A stretch of DNA of 37,176 nt from Bryobacterales bacterium (GCA_003164035.1 PLRS01000008.1:1-37176); one strand, 5' to 3'. Shown: positions 16,313 to 24,375, counted from the stretch's first letter. The notes: generated from the sequence alone by a model not told the origin. Translations and numbers: made by a program.

Positions 16313-17002
16313 TTAATCCAGCCAACCGGCCGAGCAACGCACTTCGGCCTCCGGAACGGCTCCGTACCGGCGTTCGCGGCCGCGGAACTCGCGGATGGCG
16401 GCGGCCAGATCCTCGGGACCGAAATCGGGCCACATGGCGCGGCTGAAAACCAGCTCCGCGTAGGCGCTCTCCCATAATAGAAAATCGCTCAACCGGTGTT
16501 CGCCGCCGGTGCGGATCAACAGGTCGACCGGCGGGCCGAGGCGCTCGTCGAGCCCCGCCCGGGAAAGCTCGGAGGTGCCGCTCGCCGCCGCCAGAATAGC
16601 ATCCCGGCCGGAATAATCGAGCGCGACCCGCTGCCGGAGTTTCGTACCTCGCGCCGTGGCTGCTTCGCTGGCGGCGATGGCGGCCACCAGCGGCGGCGGC
16701 AGGCGGTCGCGGCGGCCGATTACTTCGACGCGAACGCCCTCGGCCACGCACCGCGGCGTCTGGGTCTCCAGGTACCACGCCGCCAAGCGCATCAGCGCCT
16801 TCACTTCGGCGGGCGGGCGGCGCCAGTTGTCGCTGGAAAAAGCGAACAGGGTCAGAATGCCGACGCCGGCGGCCGGAGCGGCTTCCACGCCGGCGCGATG
16901 CCCGGCCGCGCGCGGCAATCCCCGGGCCAGCGCCCAGCGTCCGTTGCCATCCATGATGATCGCCGTATGCAAAGCAGTTTGAGGATTAAAGTTATCGGGC
17001 AT
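16313..17002 (-). CDS. uppS: Undecaprenyl diphosphate synthase (cis-prenyltransferase)
   Basis: A 229-aa enzyme expected to condense isopentenyl diphosphate units onto farnesyl diphosphate to make the C55 carrier for peptidoglycan and other envelope polymers. The first motif [10 protein letters not shown] has the catalytic Asp 18. [19 protein letters not shown] and the C-terminal [23 protein letters not shown] (substrate Arg and Glu) complete the family pattern. The length is slightly short for the family (about 240-250 aa). It is soluble or membrane-associated. No cdsA, frr or dxr follows, unlike the common bacterial order. It is 33 bp after the regulator gene on the same strand, so co-transcription is possible. 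Confidence 0.95.
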   Translation of the reverse strand: MPDNFNPQTALHTAIIMDGNGRWALARGLPRAAGHRAGVEAAPAAGVGILTLFAFSSDNWRRPPAEVKALMRLAAWYLETQTPRCVAEGVRVEVIGRRDRLPPPLVAAIAASEAATARGTKLRQRVALDYSGRDAILAAASGTSELSRAGLDERLGPPVDLLIRTGGEHRLSDFLLWESAYAELVFSRAMWPDFGPEDLAAAIREFRGRERRYGAVPEAEVRCSAGWLD

Positions 17003-17035
17003 AAGAGAGCCTGTTTCGTACGGATTCCCCGGGAC

Positions 17036-17410
17036 TCAGCGCTCGCGCATCGCCTGAATCAGCGCTTCCATGTGATCCAGATAGTGGTCGAGGGCTTTGC
17101 GCCCGGACACGCTCAGCCGGTACTCGGTTCTCGGCATGCGGCCCTCAAACGACTTGGCGCATTCGATATAGCCGGCCTCTTCCAGCTTGCGGGCATGCAC
17201 GCTGAGATTGCCGTCGCTGGCGTCGAGCAGTTTCTTGAGGTCGCCGAAGGTGAGCGATGGGTTCACCGAAAGCGCGCTCAGAATCCCCAGCCGTATCCGG
17301 TCGTGAATCAAGCTGTCGAGTTTCGGGGTATTGCCCGCCGCTTCGATGACGGCCAGAGCCGCCGCTTTGCGTTCGCGCGGCTTCGACGCCGCGTTGTTCT
17401 TAGCCGCCAT
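17036..17410 (-). CDS. Winged-helix transcriptional regulator (HTH_34-like)
   Basis: A 124-aa protein with a basic N-terminal tail (KPRERKAAA) and a winged-helix domain at about 30-105: LIHDRIRLGILSALS, then LTFGDLKKLLDASDGNLSVHARKLEEAGYI as the recognition helices, and a wing with TEYRLSVSGRKAL. This resembles PF13601-type or MarR/ArsR-like dimeric regulators. It starts 11 bases inside the end of the upstream membrane-protein gene, so both are translated from one message. In such pairs the regulator often controls its own operon, and a palindrome overlaps the promoter at about 18024-18051. The ligand, if any, is unknown. Confidence 0.88.
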   Translation of the reverse strand: MAAKNNAASKPRERKAAALAVIEAAGNTPKLDSLIHDRIRLGILSALSVNPSLTFGDLKKLLDASDGNLSVHARKLEEAGYIECAKSFEGRMPRTEYRLSVSGRKALDHYLDHMEALIQAMRER

Positions 17411-17996
17411 ATTTCACCGCGATGATGGTTCCGAATAGAATATGCAATCCGCCGAAGCCGGCCGCCAGCAGCACGTCCGGGGATACGCCGCGGGCGAACA
17501 GCGCAAACGCTCCCGCCAGCATGAAGCAGGCCCCCATGAGCGGCACCACCCTGACCGATGCCGCGCCGCCGGCGACCACCGCCGCTCCATAGAGCAGCAG
17601 CCAAACGCCCGGCAGCAGGGCACACAAGCCGGCCTCGTACAGCGCCCCCGTCAGTACCGCGCCCGCCGCCATGGCCGGCGCAAATCCGGCCACGAACTTT
17701 CGCCCCGGCCCGGAAAAAAGCGGCAGGCCCGCGCGCCGCGACTTCCAAAGGGCGCCGGCGGTCCCGATCCCAACCGCCGCCACCGCCGCCAAAACCCATA
17801 CCGCCACCCACCGGGCGGGATTGGTTTCTCTTTCCGCCAGCCACGCCGCCGCCAGCGCGGTCGAGCCCATCAGCACCCCGCCCAGCCCCGGCACGGCGGT
17901 GAATTCCCCCGCCCGCTCCATGGCGCGGCGGATGTACCGCAGGTTGTCCATGGCGTACGCGTCGAGCGCCACCGGCTCTCGTATCGATCGGGGCAT
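17400..17996 (-). CDS. Multi-spanning membrane protein paired with the regulator
   Basis: A 198-aa protein with a short basic N-terminus and about five to six hydrophobic helices (GGVLMGSTALAAAWLAE, WVAVWVLAAVAAVGIGTAG, FAPAMAAGAVLTGALY, GVWLLLYGAAVVAGG, MGACFMLAGAFALFA, FGGLHILFGTIIAV). I know no function for it. The last codons overlap the start of the winged-helix regulator. I chose ATG 17996 because the frame further upstream is unlike a protein and a good promoter ends just before this ATG. Pairs of a membrane protein and a small winged-helix regulator of this type recur in Acidobacteria and other phyla, but the role is unclear. Confidence 0.8.
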   Translation of the reverse strand: MPRSIREPVALDAYAMDNLRYIRRAMERAGEFTAVPGLGGVLMGSTALAAAWLAERETNPARWVAVWVLAAVAAVGIGTAGALWKSRRAGLPLFSGPGRKFVAGFAPAMAAGAVLTGALYEAGLCALLPGVWLLLYGAAVVAGGAASVRVVPLMGACFMLAGAFALFARGVSPDVLLAAGFGGLHILFGTIIAVKYGG

Positions 17997-18002
17997 GACA
18001 TC

Positions 18003-18051
18003 AGCATACAGGGTTGGCGAATATACTTCAAGTACTTTTTGTGGCAAAGTA
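18003..18051 (-). promoter_or_regulatory. Promoter with palindromic operator for the membrane protein/regulator operon
   Basis: Read on the minus strand, TTGAAG (18031-18026) and TATGCT (18008-18003) are separated by 17 bases, a good sigma-70 arrangement. The start codon at 17996 lies 6 bases after the -10 box, so the transcript could be leaderless. The -35 box lies inside the perfect 11-bp palindrome TACTTCAAGTA (18024-18034). Next to it TACTTT (18033-18038) and AAAGTA (18046-18051) form a second inverted repeat. These are candidate binding sites for the operon's own winged-helix regulator. Confidence 0.5.
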
Positions 18052-18131
18052 TGCGGGAGAGGTGAAAGGCTCCCGGCCATTGTTCGTGGGTGCCGAGAGG
18101 TCGCGGCACCCATGGTCTACGGGAGATTGAA

Positions 18132-19757
18132 TCAGAAGCCGCAGGCGCGCGTAGGATTGGCCGTAGCAGTGGCCGTCGAGAGCAGGAACGCCCGGCCGGC
18201 TTCCGCCGGTTCGAGAACGCGCGTGCCTCCTAAGGCCAGACGCGCGGCCATCGGGGCGGGAAGCGAAAAATCCGCTTCCGGATGGGCTGCGATGAGATGT
18301 TCTTCTTCGCCCTCCGAGCCCGCCCAGATCACCGTGGCCAAAGCGCGATCCGAGCTCATGTCGAACGATTTGAGGCGTTCGAGAAAGAGTGGGCGCAGCG
18401 CATCCAACCGGTCGAACTGGTCCACGGTCACGGAAACGCCCAGCCAGTCGAAATCGATGGCCGAGTAGAATCGGGGCGCCGACGGAGCCCTGATGAAGCA
18501 GTACCGCACGCGATTGAGCGGTAAGTCGGAAGAGTAATACTCGTCGTTGGGTTCGACTATGATCAATTCGTTGCCCCGCTTTTGCTGGCAATAGCGCACC
18601 TCCCCGGCGGCCTCCGGGAGCTTCCACTCGCGACCGGCCGGGATTCCCCAAACTGGCGAGCCGGCCCATAGCTTGATCGCGGTGGCAGCGCACAAGCCAA
18701 CCAACGCCAGCGCCCGGAAGCGGGGCCGGAGCGCCGCCATCTGGCTCGCCGCGATCAGTGCCATTAACGGCAGCAACGGCAGCACGTAGTAGGCGGAGCG
18801 GTAGCGAAACGCTCCGAGTGCGGCAATCACCGTCACGCCCGAGGCGATCACGGCGGTGTGCCGCCGCCATCGCTTTGCGAATGGGATGAGCGCGATAGCC
18901 GCCAGTATCGCCAGCGCCGGATCCATGGCGAACAGCCGGCGGGAGTAAAACAAAAGGTGGCTCTCGCTGGAATGCTGGGGCGGTGATGTCAGCCCTACCG
19001 CCAGATGTTGGGTGAGAATGTATTCCGCCGTGAACCATCGGGGGTGTATCCAAAGCTGGTAAAGATGCCACGGCAGCGCCAACGCAAACGCTATCGCGAC
19101 GGGCCATAGAAGGCGCGCCGGACGCGGCCGCCGATGTCTCGGCAGGAGTGCGGCGTACACCGCGACTGCTAGCAGCGGCAACACGCCTGCCGCGCCCTTG
19201 GTCATGATGCCGGCGCCCGAGCACAACCCTACCAACCAAGCGGAGCGTGCGCGGCCCAGGCACGGGTCCGTCGCCAGCACCCACACCGCGGCCACGAAGC
19301 ACAGGGTCAGCAGCATATCCGTCATCACCAGCCGCGCGAAGACGTAAAACAGGTGGCTCGACACCAGCAGGAGGCTTCCACCGAGCGCCGCAACCGCGGA
19401 GTGATAACGAAGTCCCAAGGCGAACACCAGGGCCGACAGCAGTGCGCCCGCCACCAGGGACGGCAGCCGCATGGCCCAGGCGTGAATCCCGAAGATCTTC
19501 ACACCGAGCGCCGCTAGCCAGATCAGGAGCGGCGGCTTATTCAGCGCGTAGCGGCCCAGATAGGTGGGCGTCAGCCAATTGCCCGTGGCCGCCATCGCGA
19601 GGACTTCGTGTCCATAAACCGCTTCATCCTGGGCTCGGATACGGCTTACGGGATCGCAATACATACCCGCAAACGCACTCCGCTCGATTCCCCAAGCAAG
19701 CCATAAAAGCGACACCACGAACACCGCTGCAGTCATCCACCATTCGGAGCGACGCAC
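18132..19757 (-). CDS. Polyprenyl-phosphate-dependent glycosyltransferase, ArnT/PMT-like
   Basis: A 541-aa integral membrane protein with about 11-12 helices. The first periplasmic loop has the acidic catalytic pattern RAQDEAVYGHE, then NKPPLLIWLAALGVKIFGIHAWAMRLPS, typical of ArnT and PMT family glycosyltransferases (GT39/GT83). These enzymes move a sugar from a lipid phosphate to an envelope acceptor outside the inner membrane. After the helices there is a soluble C-terminal part of about 160 residues (from about 380), as in ArnT-like proteins. The acceptor is unknown; lipid A or protein are the usual ones. The start is GTG at 19757 with GGAGG about 11 bases upstream. It is not clearly in an operon with downstream genes. 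Confidence 0.88.
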   Translation of the reverse strand: MRRSEWWMTAAVFVVSLLWLAWGIERSAFAGMYCDPVSRIRAQDEAVYGHEVLAMAATGNWLTPTYLGRYALNKPPLLIWLAALGVKIFGIHAWAMRLPSLVAGALLSALVFALGLRYHSAVAALGGSLLLVSSHLFYVFARLVMTDMLLTLCFVAAVWVLATDPCLGRARSAWLVGLCSGAGIMTKGAAGVLPLLAVAVYAALLPRHRRPRPARLLWPVAIAFALALPWHLYQLWIHPRWFTAEYILTQHLAVGLTSPPQHSSESHLLFYSRRLFAMDPALAILAAIALIPFAKRWRRHTAVIASGVTVIAALGAFRYRSAYYVLPLLPLMALIAASQMAALRPRFRALALVGLCAATAIKLWAGSPVWGIPAGREWKLPEAAGEVRYCQQKRGNELIIVEPNDEYYSSDLPLNRVRYCFIRAPSAPRFYSAIDFDWLGVSVTVDQFDRLDALRPLFLERLKSFDMSSDRALATVIWAGSEGEEEHLIAAHPEADFSLPAPMAARLALGGTRVLEPAEAGRAFLLSTATATANPTRACGF

Positions 19758-19775
19758 GGACGGCGATCCTCCATC

Positions 19776-19979
19776 TCAACTGGAATTCTCCATTTGACGG
19801 CGGCTTGTCCGATGCCCGTCGCATTCAGCGCGAACAGCCCCGAAAGTCGAACCTGGCAACGCGACGGTAACAGGCGCCGAAGTCTGCGCCATGGCACGGC
19901 AAGAACCAGCCAGCGCGCACAATACTAAGACCCGCGAGGCCGCTTTTCCACTACACCCCAGCACGGATTTTCTGTACAC
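19776..19979 (-). CDS. Possible small exported protein or gene remnant, 67 aa
   Basis: A GTG-started frame upstream of the glycosyltransferase gene. Its first part looks like a signal peptide: a basic start (YRKSVLGCSGKAASR), a hydrophobic core (VLVLCALAGSC) and AMAQTSA as a possible cleavage site. The rest (about 30 residues) is unlike any family I know. It ends 18 bases before the glycosyltransferase start. It could be the 5' remnant of a lost exported-protein gene, or chance. The rest of this 364-bp gap up to 20121 shows no clear gene. Confidence 0.22.
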   Translation of the reverse strand: MYRKSVLGCSGKAASRVLVLCALAGSCRAMAQTSAPVTVALPGSTFGAVRAECDGHRTSRRQMENSS

Positions 19980-20121
19980 GCCGCTAGCCTGAAGATTTCG
20001 TGCGGATTACAGAGGCTCGTCCCGACGCCGGAAACGACGTTGGCAAGGATTAGTGCTGGACATTGAACGGGACAGACTGACGCACATGGCAAGGGACATC
20101 AGTGAAGAAGGAGTTCGAACA

Positions 20122-20358
20122 ATGGCGAGCCTAGACTGGTCACAATGCCCCGCCGTGGAAAGCATCCCCGGCAAGGTCAGCGGCGCATGGGTGTTCAAAG
20201 GAACGCGGATGCCGGTCAACGCGGTGTTCGAGAATCTTGAGGCCGGCATGTCCGTCGATGAGATCACGGAAGTGTTCGACGTGACGCCGGAGGAAGTAAA
20301 AGCCGTTTTGCGCTTCGCCAGCGAGAGCCTTTCCAAAGAGCCCGCGTTCGGCCGATGA
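20122..20358 (+). CDS. DUF433-family antitoxin-like protein
   Basis: A 78-aa protein with the DUF433 pattern: IPGKVSGAWVFKGTRMPVNAVFENLEAGMSVDEITEVFDVTPEEVKAVLRFA. The family has a winged-helix-like fold and is usually the first gene of a pair with a DUF5615 PIN-like toxin. ATG 20122 is chosen because GAAGGAG lies about 8 bases upstream; the frame is open further up to GTG 20053. Its stop overlaps the ATG of the next reading frame (ATGA), the normal arrangement of such pairs. Here that partner is truncated, so this is a probably orphaned antitoxin. Confidence 0.85.
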   Translation: MASLDWSQCPAVESIPGKVSGAWVFKGTRMPVNAVFENLEAGMSVDEITEVFDVTPEEVKAVLRFASESLSKEPAFGR

Positions 20359-20490
20359 AGATATTGTTCGATAACGGCACCCCAAAGCCGATCGCTCGTT
20401 CCCTGCCGGGCCACGAAATCACCTATGCGCGGCGGATTGGCTGGCACGAACTGAAAAACGGCGAGCTGATTGAAAGGGCCGAAGAGGCCG
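20355..20490 (+). pseudogene. Truncated DUF5615 (PIN-like) toxin remnant
   Basis: From ATG 20355 the frame reads KILFDNGTPKPIARSLPGH, then EITYARRIGWHELKNGELIERAEEA. This is the start of DUF5615 PIN-like proteins, including the first acidic active-site residue (Asp 5) and the WxxLKNGELI segment. In family members a segment ending in an acidic TTD motif and NxRYQQ follows. Here the similarity stops near 20490 and the sequence becomes the leader of the next gene, whose ATG is at 20521. The frame stays open to 20777 only by chance, overlapping that gene. The remaining acidic residues of the nuclease are therefore gone and the toxin should be inactive. The 3' boundary is approximate. Confidence 0.75.
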
Positions 20491-20520
20491 CGTCCCGGTG
20501 CGGTATCATCGCCAGATATC

Positions 20521-21519
20521 ATGAAACTCGCGGTTCTATTGCTCACGGCTTCCGCCGCGGCTTTTGCGGCAGACTATCAACTCAAGGCTTCGCCCTCGAC
20601 GGTGGTCTGGGGTTACTACTGGTCGGCGGCCAAACCGGTGCTGCACATTCAATCCGGCGACACGGTGGAGATTCAGACCATGATCACCAACAGCCCGGAT
20701 CGGCTGGCCGCGGCGGGGGTGAAAGCGGACGACATTCAGCCGGAGTTGAAGGCGATCTACGCCGAGGTGAAGGATAAAGGTCCGGGTGGACACATCCTGA
20801 CCGGCCCTATCTATATAGAAGGCGCCGAGCCGGGCGACGCGCTGGAGGTGCGGATCGTGCGGACGCGCCTGGCCATTCCGTACGCTTACAACAGCTTCCG
20901 GCCGAACTCGGGGGTTTTGACGCCGGAGGATTTTGCCAAAGGGGCGACTAAGATCCTGCCGCTCGACGAAAAGCGCATGGTGGCAAAGTTTTCAGATTCG
21001 ATCGAGATTCCGCTGCATCCTTTTTTCGGCAGCCTGGGCGTAGCGCCGCCGGAGGCCATGGGCCGGGTTTCAAGCGCGCCGCCGGGGATCTACGCCGGCA
21101 ACCTCGATAACAAAGACCTCGTGGCCGGAACCAGCCTGTTCATTCCAGTGCACGTCGCGGGCGCGCTGTTCGTGGCGGGCGACGGCCATGCCGGCCAGGG
21201 AAACGGCGAAGTGGATATCACCGCGCTCGAAACTTCCCTGCTGGGGACCTTCCAGTTCGTGGTGCACAAAGGCATGAAACTCGATTGGCCGCGCGGCGAG
21301 ACACCCACTCATTACATCGCCATGGGCCTCAACCCGGACCTGACCGAGGCGCTGCGCCTGGCCGTCCGCGAAGCCATTCAATTCCTGGTGACGGAGAAAC
21401 ATCTCTCCCGCGAGGACGCCTACATGCTCTGCAGCACGGCGGTGGATTTCAACGTGACTCAGGCCGTGGACGGCACCAAAGGCGTGCACGCCATGATTCC
21501 AAAAAGTATTTTCCATTGA
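20521..21519 (+). CDS. Exported acetamidase/formamidase family protein
   Basis: A 332-aa protein with a clear signal peptide (KLAVLLLTASAAAFA, cut before ADYQ). The mature part follows FmdA_AmdA amidases: HIQSGDTVEIQT, GPGGHILTGPIYIEGAEPGDALEVRI, the FGSLGVAP segment, VHVAGALFVAGDGHAGQGNGEV with the conserved GD-HA-QG-GE signature, and a C-terminal MCSTAVDFNVTQAV-like part. Family enzymes hydrolyse short amides to ammonia and an acid, and are usually cytosolic; the export signal is a variant seen in Acidobacteria. The start is ATG 20521, because upstream codons belong to the toxin remnant. It has taken up position directly behind the broken toxin gene. Confidence 0.92.
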   Translation: MKLAVLLLTASAAAFAADYQLKASPSTVVWGYYWSAAKPVLHIQSGDTVEIQTMITNSPDRLAAAGVKADDIQPELKAIYAEVKDKGPGGHILTGPIYIEGAEPGDALEVRIVRTRLAIPYAYNSFRPNSGVLTPEDFAKGATKILPLDEKRMVAKFSDSIEIPLHPFFGSLGVAPPEAMGRVSSAPPGIYAGNLDNKDLVAGTSLFIPVHVAGALFVAGDGHAGQGNGEVDITALETSLLGTFQFVVHKGMKLDWPRGETPTHYIAMGLNPDLTEALRLAVREAIQFLVTEKHLSREDAYMLCSTAVDFNVTQAVDGTKGVHAMIPKSIFH

Positions 21520-21550
21520 GGCCACGCAACCGTTACGGTCGCGGAAATAC

Positions 21551-22069
21551 GTGAGCCATATGCCGATGGATCGACTACGCAACTTGATCGTCGCCAAGAA
21601 CAACCCGCCGACCATCACCCATGCCGCGCGGACGGCAATCGCGGCCGTGGTTTCCTTGCTGGTAGCCCGCTCCTTCCGGCTGCCGGAGTCCTACTGGGCT
21701 CCCATCACGACTCTCATCGTCATGCAATCGACACTGGGCGCGGCCTTGCCCATCTCGGCGCAGCGGCTGGCCGGAACCGCCGTGGGCGCGGCGCTCGGAG
21801 CGTTGCTTGGTACCTATTTCGCGGGCAATGTTCTCGTCTTCGGCATCGGCGTGTTCGCGATTGGAACTCTGTGTGCCGCCCTCCGGGTCGAACGCAGCGC
21901 GTATCGGTACGCCAGCATCACGTTGGCGATTGTGATGCTCGTCGCCCGCTCCAACAGCGAATGGGTGATCGCGGCCCACCGGTTCTGCGAGGTCTCGATC
22001 GGAATCGCCGTCGGCCTGGCGGTCAGTGCGCTCTGGCCCGAGCGCAAGCCGCCAACTACTCGCCGGTGA
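21551..22069 (+). CDS. FUSC/aromatic-acid-exporter-like membrane protein, short form
   Basis: A 172-aa membrane protein with about five hydrophobic segments. AARTAIAAVVSLLVARSFRLPESYWAPITTLIVMQSTLGAAL is the typical first half of the FUSC-like domain, with the WAxITxLIVMQ motif. RLAGTAVGAALGALLG and a C-terminal RFCEVSIGIAVGLAVSALWP follow. It lacks the large cytosolic domain of full-length aromatic acid exporters, so it belongs to the short, DUF939-like group. Its substrate is unknown. Starts at GTG 21551, ATG 21560 or ATG 21566 are possible. The 3' end overlaps the convergent hydrolase gene by 14 bases. Confidence 0.82.
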   Translation: MSHMPMDRLRNLIVAKNNPPTITHAARTAIAAVVSLLVARSFRLPESYWAPITTLIVMQSTLGAALPISAQRLAGTAVGAALGALLGTYFAGNVLVFGIGVFAIGTLCAALRVERSAYRYASITLAIVMLVARSNSEWVIAAHRFCEVSIGIAVGLAVSALWPERKPPTTRR

Positions 22070-23216
22070 CGGCGGCTACGATCCGCTGCACCATGCCGTC
22101 CATGGCCTGGTTGCGATACCAGTGCCAGACGAACACGATATCGTGATCCGGATCGATCCAGATGCAGTTGGATCCGTTGCCGAGAGCGGCAAAGCTGGTT
22201 GCCGGGCCGCTGGGCCATTGTTTCCTTTGGGTGTTCAACCACCAGAGATAGCCATAGTCGGGGCCGTGCTCGCTGGGAGTGACGGCGTCTTTCAGCCATT
22301 CGGCCGATACCAGTTGCCGCTTGTCCCACTTACCGCGATTCAGTATGAGCAGGCCGAAACGCGCCAGATCTCCGGAATCGATCCATAGCCCGCCGCCCCA
22401 ACGCGTGCCGCCCGATACGGAAGCGATCTGGCGTCCTCCGATCTCAACCACCGAGTTGTTGTAACCCAGCCAGCGCCAGTCCGCCGAGGCTCCGATGGGA
22501 TCCATGATTTCGGTCTTCAACACCTCGGGAAGTCCCTTGCCGAACAGCCGCAGCAGCGACAGCGAAAGGCGGTTGATGCGGACGTCGTTGTACTCGTAAT
22601 AGGTGCCGGGTTCGTGAATCTCGCGCGGCTCGCGGCGGCCGTTGCCAAACTGCTCCAGGCCCACAAAATCGGCGTTCTTGCCCCACAAATTGCCTTCCCA
22701 TTCGCTGGCCTGCTGGAGGTGATTCTTCCAGGTGATTTTGGCGTTGTGCGGCGAATCGTAGCCGCCGTCGTGAATGTATTGAGTCACCGGGTCGTCGACG
22801 TTATGAATCAGTCCCTGCGCGACAGCCAGGCTGCAGACGGTGGAGAGGAAACTCTTGGCCGCGCTGTAGACCGGGTCTGCCGCCTTGGTGTCGCCGAATT
22901 CGGCCGCGATATATCCGTGCCGCAGTATGATTCCGTTGGTGGCGGCGCGCGTTTTGGGCAGCGGTCCCAACACGGCGCCGAAGGTCCGCACCTGATCCTT
23001 TTCGAAGTCCCAGGCGCTCCCGTTGGCTTCGGCATACGCCACCGCCAGCCGCAGCTTATCCCGATCGAAACCGAGCTCGGACGGCGGCCGATGCTGCCAC
23101 GTCCCGCGTGCCGGCCAATACCCATCGGCCTTCTGAGCCTGAACCAACCGTGCCCCGCCCACTAACAGCAGCGGCAGCACCAGCCAACCTGCACATCGAA
23201 CGACCAATCGCGCCAT
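22056..23216 (-). CDS. Exported serine hydrolase of the beta-lactamase/PBP fold
   Basis: A 386-aa protein with a signal peptide (about 1-28, LVLPLLLVGGARLVQAQ). The active-site SxxK motif is SAAK at 118-121. The second motif, usually YxN, reads Tyr209-Asn-Asp in PGTYYEYNDVRINRLSLSLL, an Asp variant common in this esterase-like subgroup. GGTRWGGGLWIDSGDLARFGLLIL and DYGYLWWLN are typical later segments. Members are class C-like beta-lactamases, DD-peptidases or esterases, and the substrate is not predictable. It acts outside the cytoplasm. Start ATG 23216 precedes the signal peptide. It lies 40 bp after the DUF4159 gene on the same strand, probably one operon. Confidence 0.9.
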   Translation of the reverse strand: MARLVVRCAGWLVLPLLLVGGARLVQAQKADGYWPARGTWQHRPPSELGFDRDKLRLAVAYAEANGSAWDFEKDQVRTFGAVLGPLPKTRAATNGIILRHGYIAAEFGDTKAADPVYSAAKSFLSTVCSLAVAQGLIHNVDDPVTQYIHDGGYDSPHNAKITWKNHLQQASEWEGNLWGKNADFVGLEQFGNGRREPREIHEPGTYYEYNDVRINRLSLSLLRLFGKGLPEVLKTEIMDPIGASADWRWLGYNNSVVEIGGRQIASVSGGTRWGGGLWIDSGDLARFGLLILNRGKWDKRQLVSAEWLKDAVTPSEHGPDYGYLWWLNTQRKQWPSGPATSFAALGNGSNCIWIDPDHDIVFVWHWYRNQAMDGMVQRIVAAVTGE

Positions 23217-23256
23217 AGTCCAACCAGTTTGCCATAGAAGCCCGCGCCGCCGGCGG

Positions 23257-24120
23257 TCAGTGCGTAAACGCGTAGGTGAGGTAGTTGACTCCGATGCGAA
23301 TGCCGAGATCGGAGAACCGCGTGGGGTAGGTCGGCTCATCGGCGTTTTCCCAGGAGTCGCCGAGGTCCATGTTGTGACAGATCACCACATCAAGGCGTCC
23401 CTGGTCGTCGTAGATGCCGCGCCAGCGGGGAGTATCGCCGCCCGAACCCCATTGCGGAAAAGTGGGGCACTTCTCGCAGATGCTCCCGGTCTGGGTGTAC
23501 TGCATGCCGGGGACCTGGTAGCGGTGCTCGAGATCGAAGACCGTGTGGAAAATGGGGTCGTTGTCCGGGAGGTCGACGATGGGGCGGCCGGGCAGCACTT
23601 TGTCCATGCTGTGGCGAAACACGTTCCACTCCGCGGTGCCGTGAAAATCGTCGCACATGAAGAAGCCGCCGCGCGCCAGAAACTCGCGAAACTTGGCAAT
23701 CTGCACGTCGTTCAGTTCCCAGTGGCCCACCTCCACGGCATAGAGCCAGGGGTAGTTGAATACGTCGTCGTCCTCTTCGAGGTTGATGGGCTGCTCGGCG
23801 GAGCGGGCGTCAATGCGGGTGAGCCGGCGGATGGCCAGCGCCAGATGCCGGTCCGAGCGAGGGTAATCGATGGTCCAGTTGGTGTTGCCCTGATGCCAGT
23901 CGAAGCCGCGCTTGGCTTCCGATTGCCAGTCGATATAGCCGTGCCAGGTGGGATACATCAGGCGCGCGAAGGTCCATTCGGCGGGGACATTGTAATCCTT
24001 GGCCTTGGGGAAGTTATTGTATTCCCAGGCCGGATACTCCCGAAAAGGCCGTTGGGCGAAGACTGTACAAACAATCAACCCCGCTCCCAGCGCCGTAGAA
24101 ACCAAAGAACTCGCCCGCAT
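23257..24120 (-). CDS. Exported DUF4159-domain protein
   Basis: A 287-aa protein with an N-terminal signal peptide (about 1-22, ending VFAQ). The DUF4159 pattern is clear: FTFARL-like start (WTFARLMYPTW), a DYPRSDRHLALAIRRLT region, the YPWLYAVEVGHWELNDVQIAKFREFLARGGFFMCDDFHG segment and a C-terminal RIGVNYLTYAFTH. DUF4159 proteins have a flavodoxin-like or glutamine-amidotransferase-like fold with no known reaction. On its strand TATACT (24138-24133) lies 12 bases before the ATG and GTGGAG lies between them. It should be co-transcribed with the beta-lactamase-fold hydrolase downstream. Confidence 0.9.
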   Translation of the reverse strand: MRASSLVSTALGAGLIVCTVFAQRPFREYPAWEYNNFPKAKDYNVPAEWTFARLMYPTWHGYIDWQSEAKRGFDWHQGNTNWTIDYPRSDRHLALAIRRLTRIDARSAEQPINLEEDDDVFNYPWLYAVEVGHWELNDVQIAKFREFLARGGFFMCDDFHGTAEWNVFRHSMDKVLPGRPIVDLPDNDPIFHTVFDLEHRYQVPGMQYTQTGSICEKCPTFPQWGSGGDTPRWRGIYDDQGRLDVVICHNMDLGDSWENADEPTYPTRFSDLGIRIGVNYLTYAFTH

Positions 24121-24132
24121 GTCTCCACTTCC

Positions 24133-24138
24133 AGTATA
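24133..24138 (-). promoter_or_regulatory. Possible -10 box of the DUF4159 operon
   Basis: TATACT on the minus strand lies 12 bases before the ATG at 24120. It is close to the left end of repeat A3 (24171), so the region where a -35 box would sit adjoins that repeat. Confidence 0.35.
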
Positions 24139-24170
24139 GGGGCGGCGGCACGCCGCCGGCCGCCGGACCG

Positions 24171-24334
24171 GGTGCTTAACCGATTTTGGAGGGGGTGAGT
24201 CCCGCTCCACCGCTCCCTTGCGGTCGCGGCTCGGTCGCGGGGACCGCGTGTTTGCAGTGACTTACCGAGCCGCGACCGCAAGGGAGCGGTTTCCGCGCCC
24301 AAGCTGCGAAATTCCCCCCGTTCGGCTAAGCACC
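24171..24334. repeat. Palindromic mobile-element-like repeat, family A copy 3
   Basis: Ends are GGTGCTTAACC and GGCTAAGCACC. Perfect 26-bp inverted arms at 24210-24235 and 24264-24289 flank a 28-base loop. The loop contains GTTTGCAGTGACTT, the near complement of AAGTGACTGCAAAC in the loop of copy 1, so the two copies are in opposite orientations. No target duplication is evident at this copy. It lies between the DUF4159 gene and the DinB-like gene. Confidence 0.8.
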
Positions 24335-24375
24335 CCGGCCAAATCGGTGGCGCGCGAAGTGGACCCGGCGCGGTG

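Noticed and set aside
20355-20777. Full 140-codon frame continuing the DUF5615 start
   Set aside because: After about residue 45 it runs out of frame through the amidase signal peptide and mature protein, so the long product is not a real protein.
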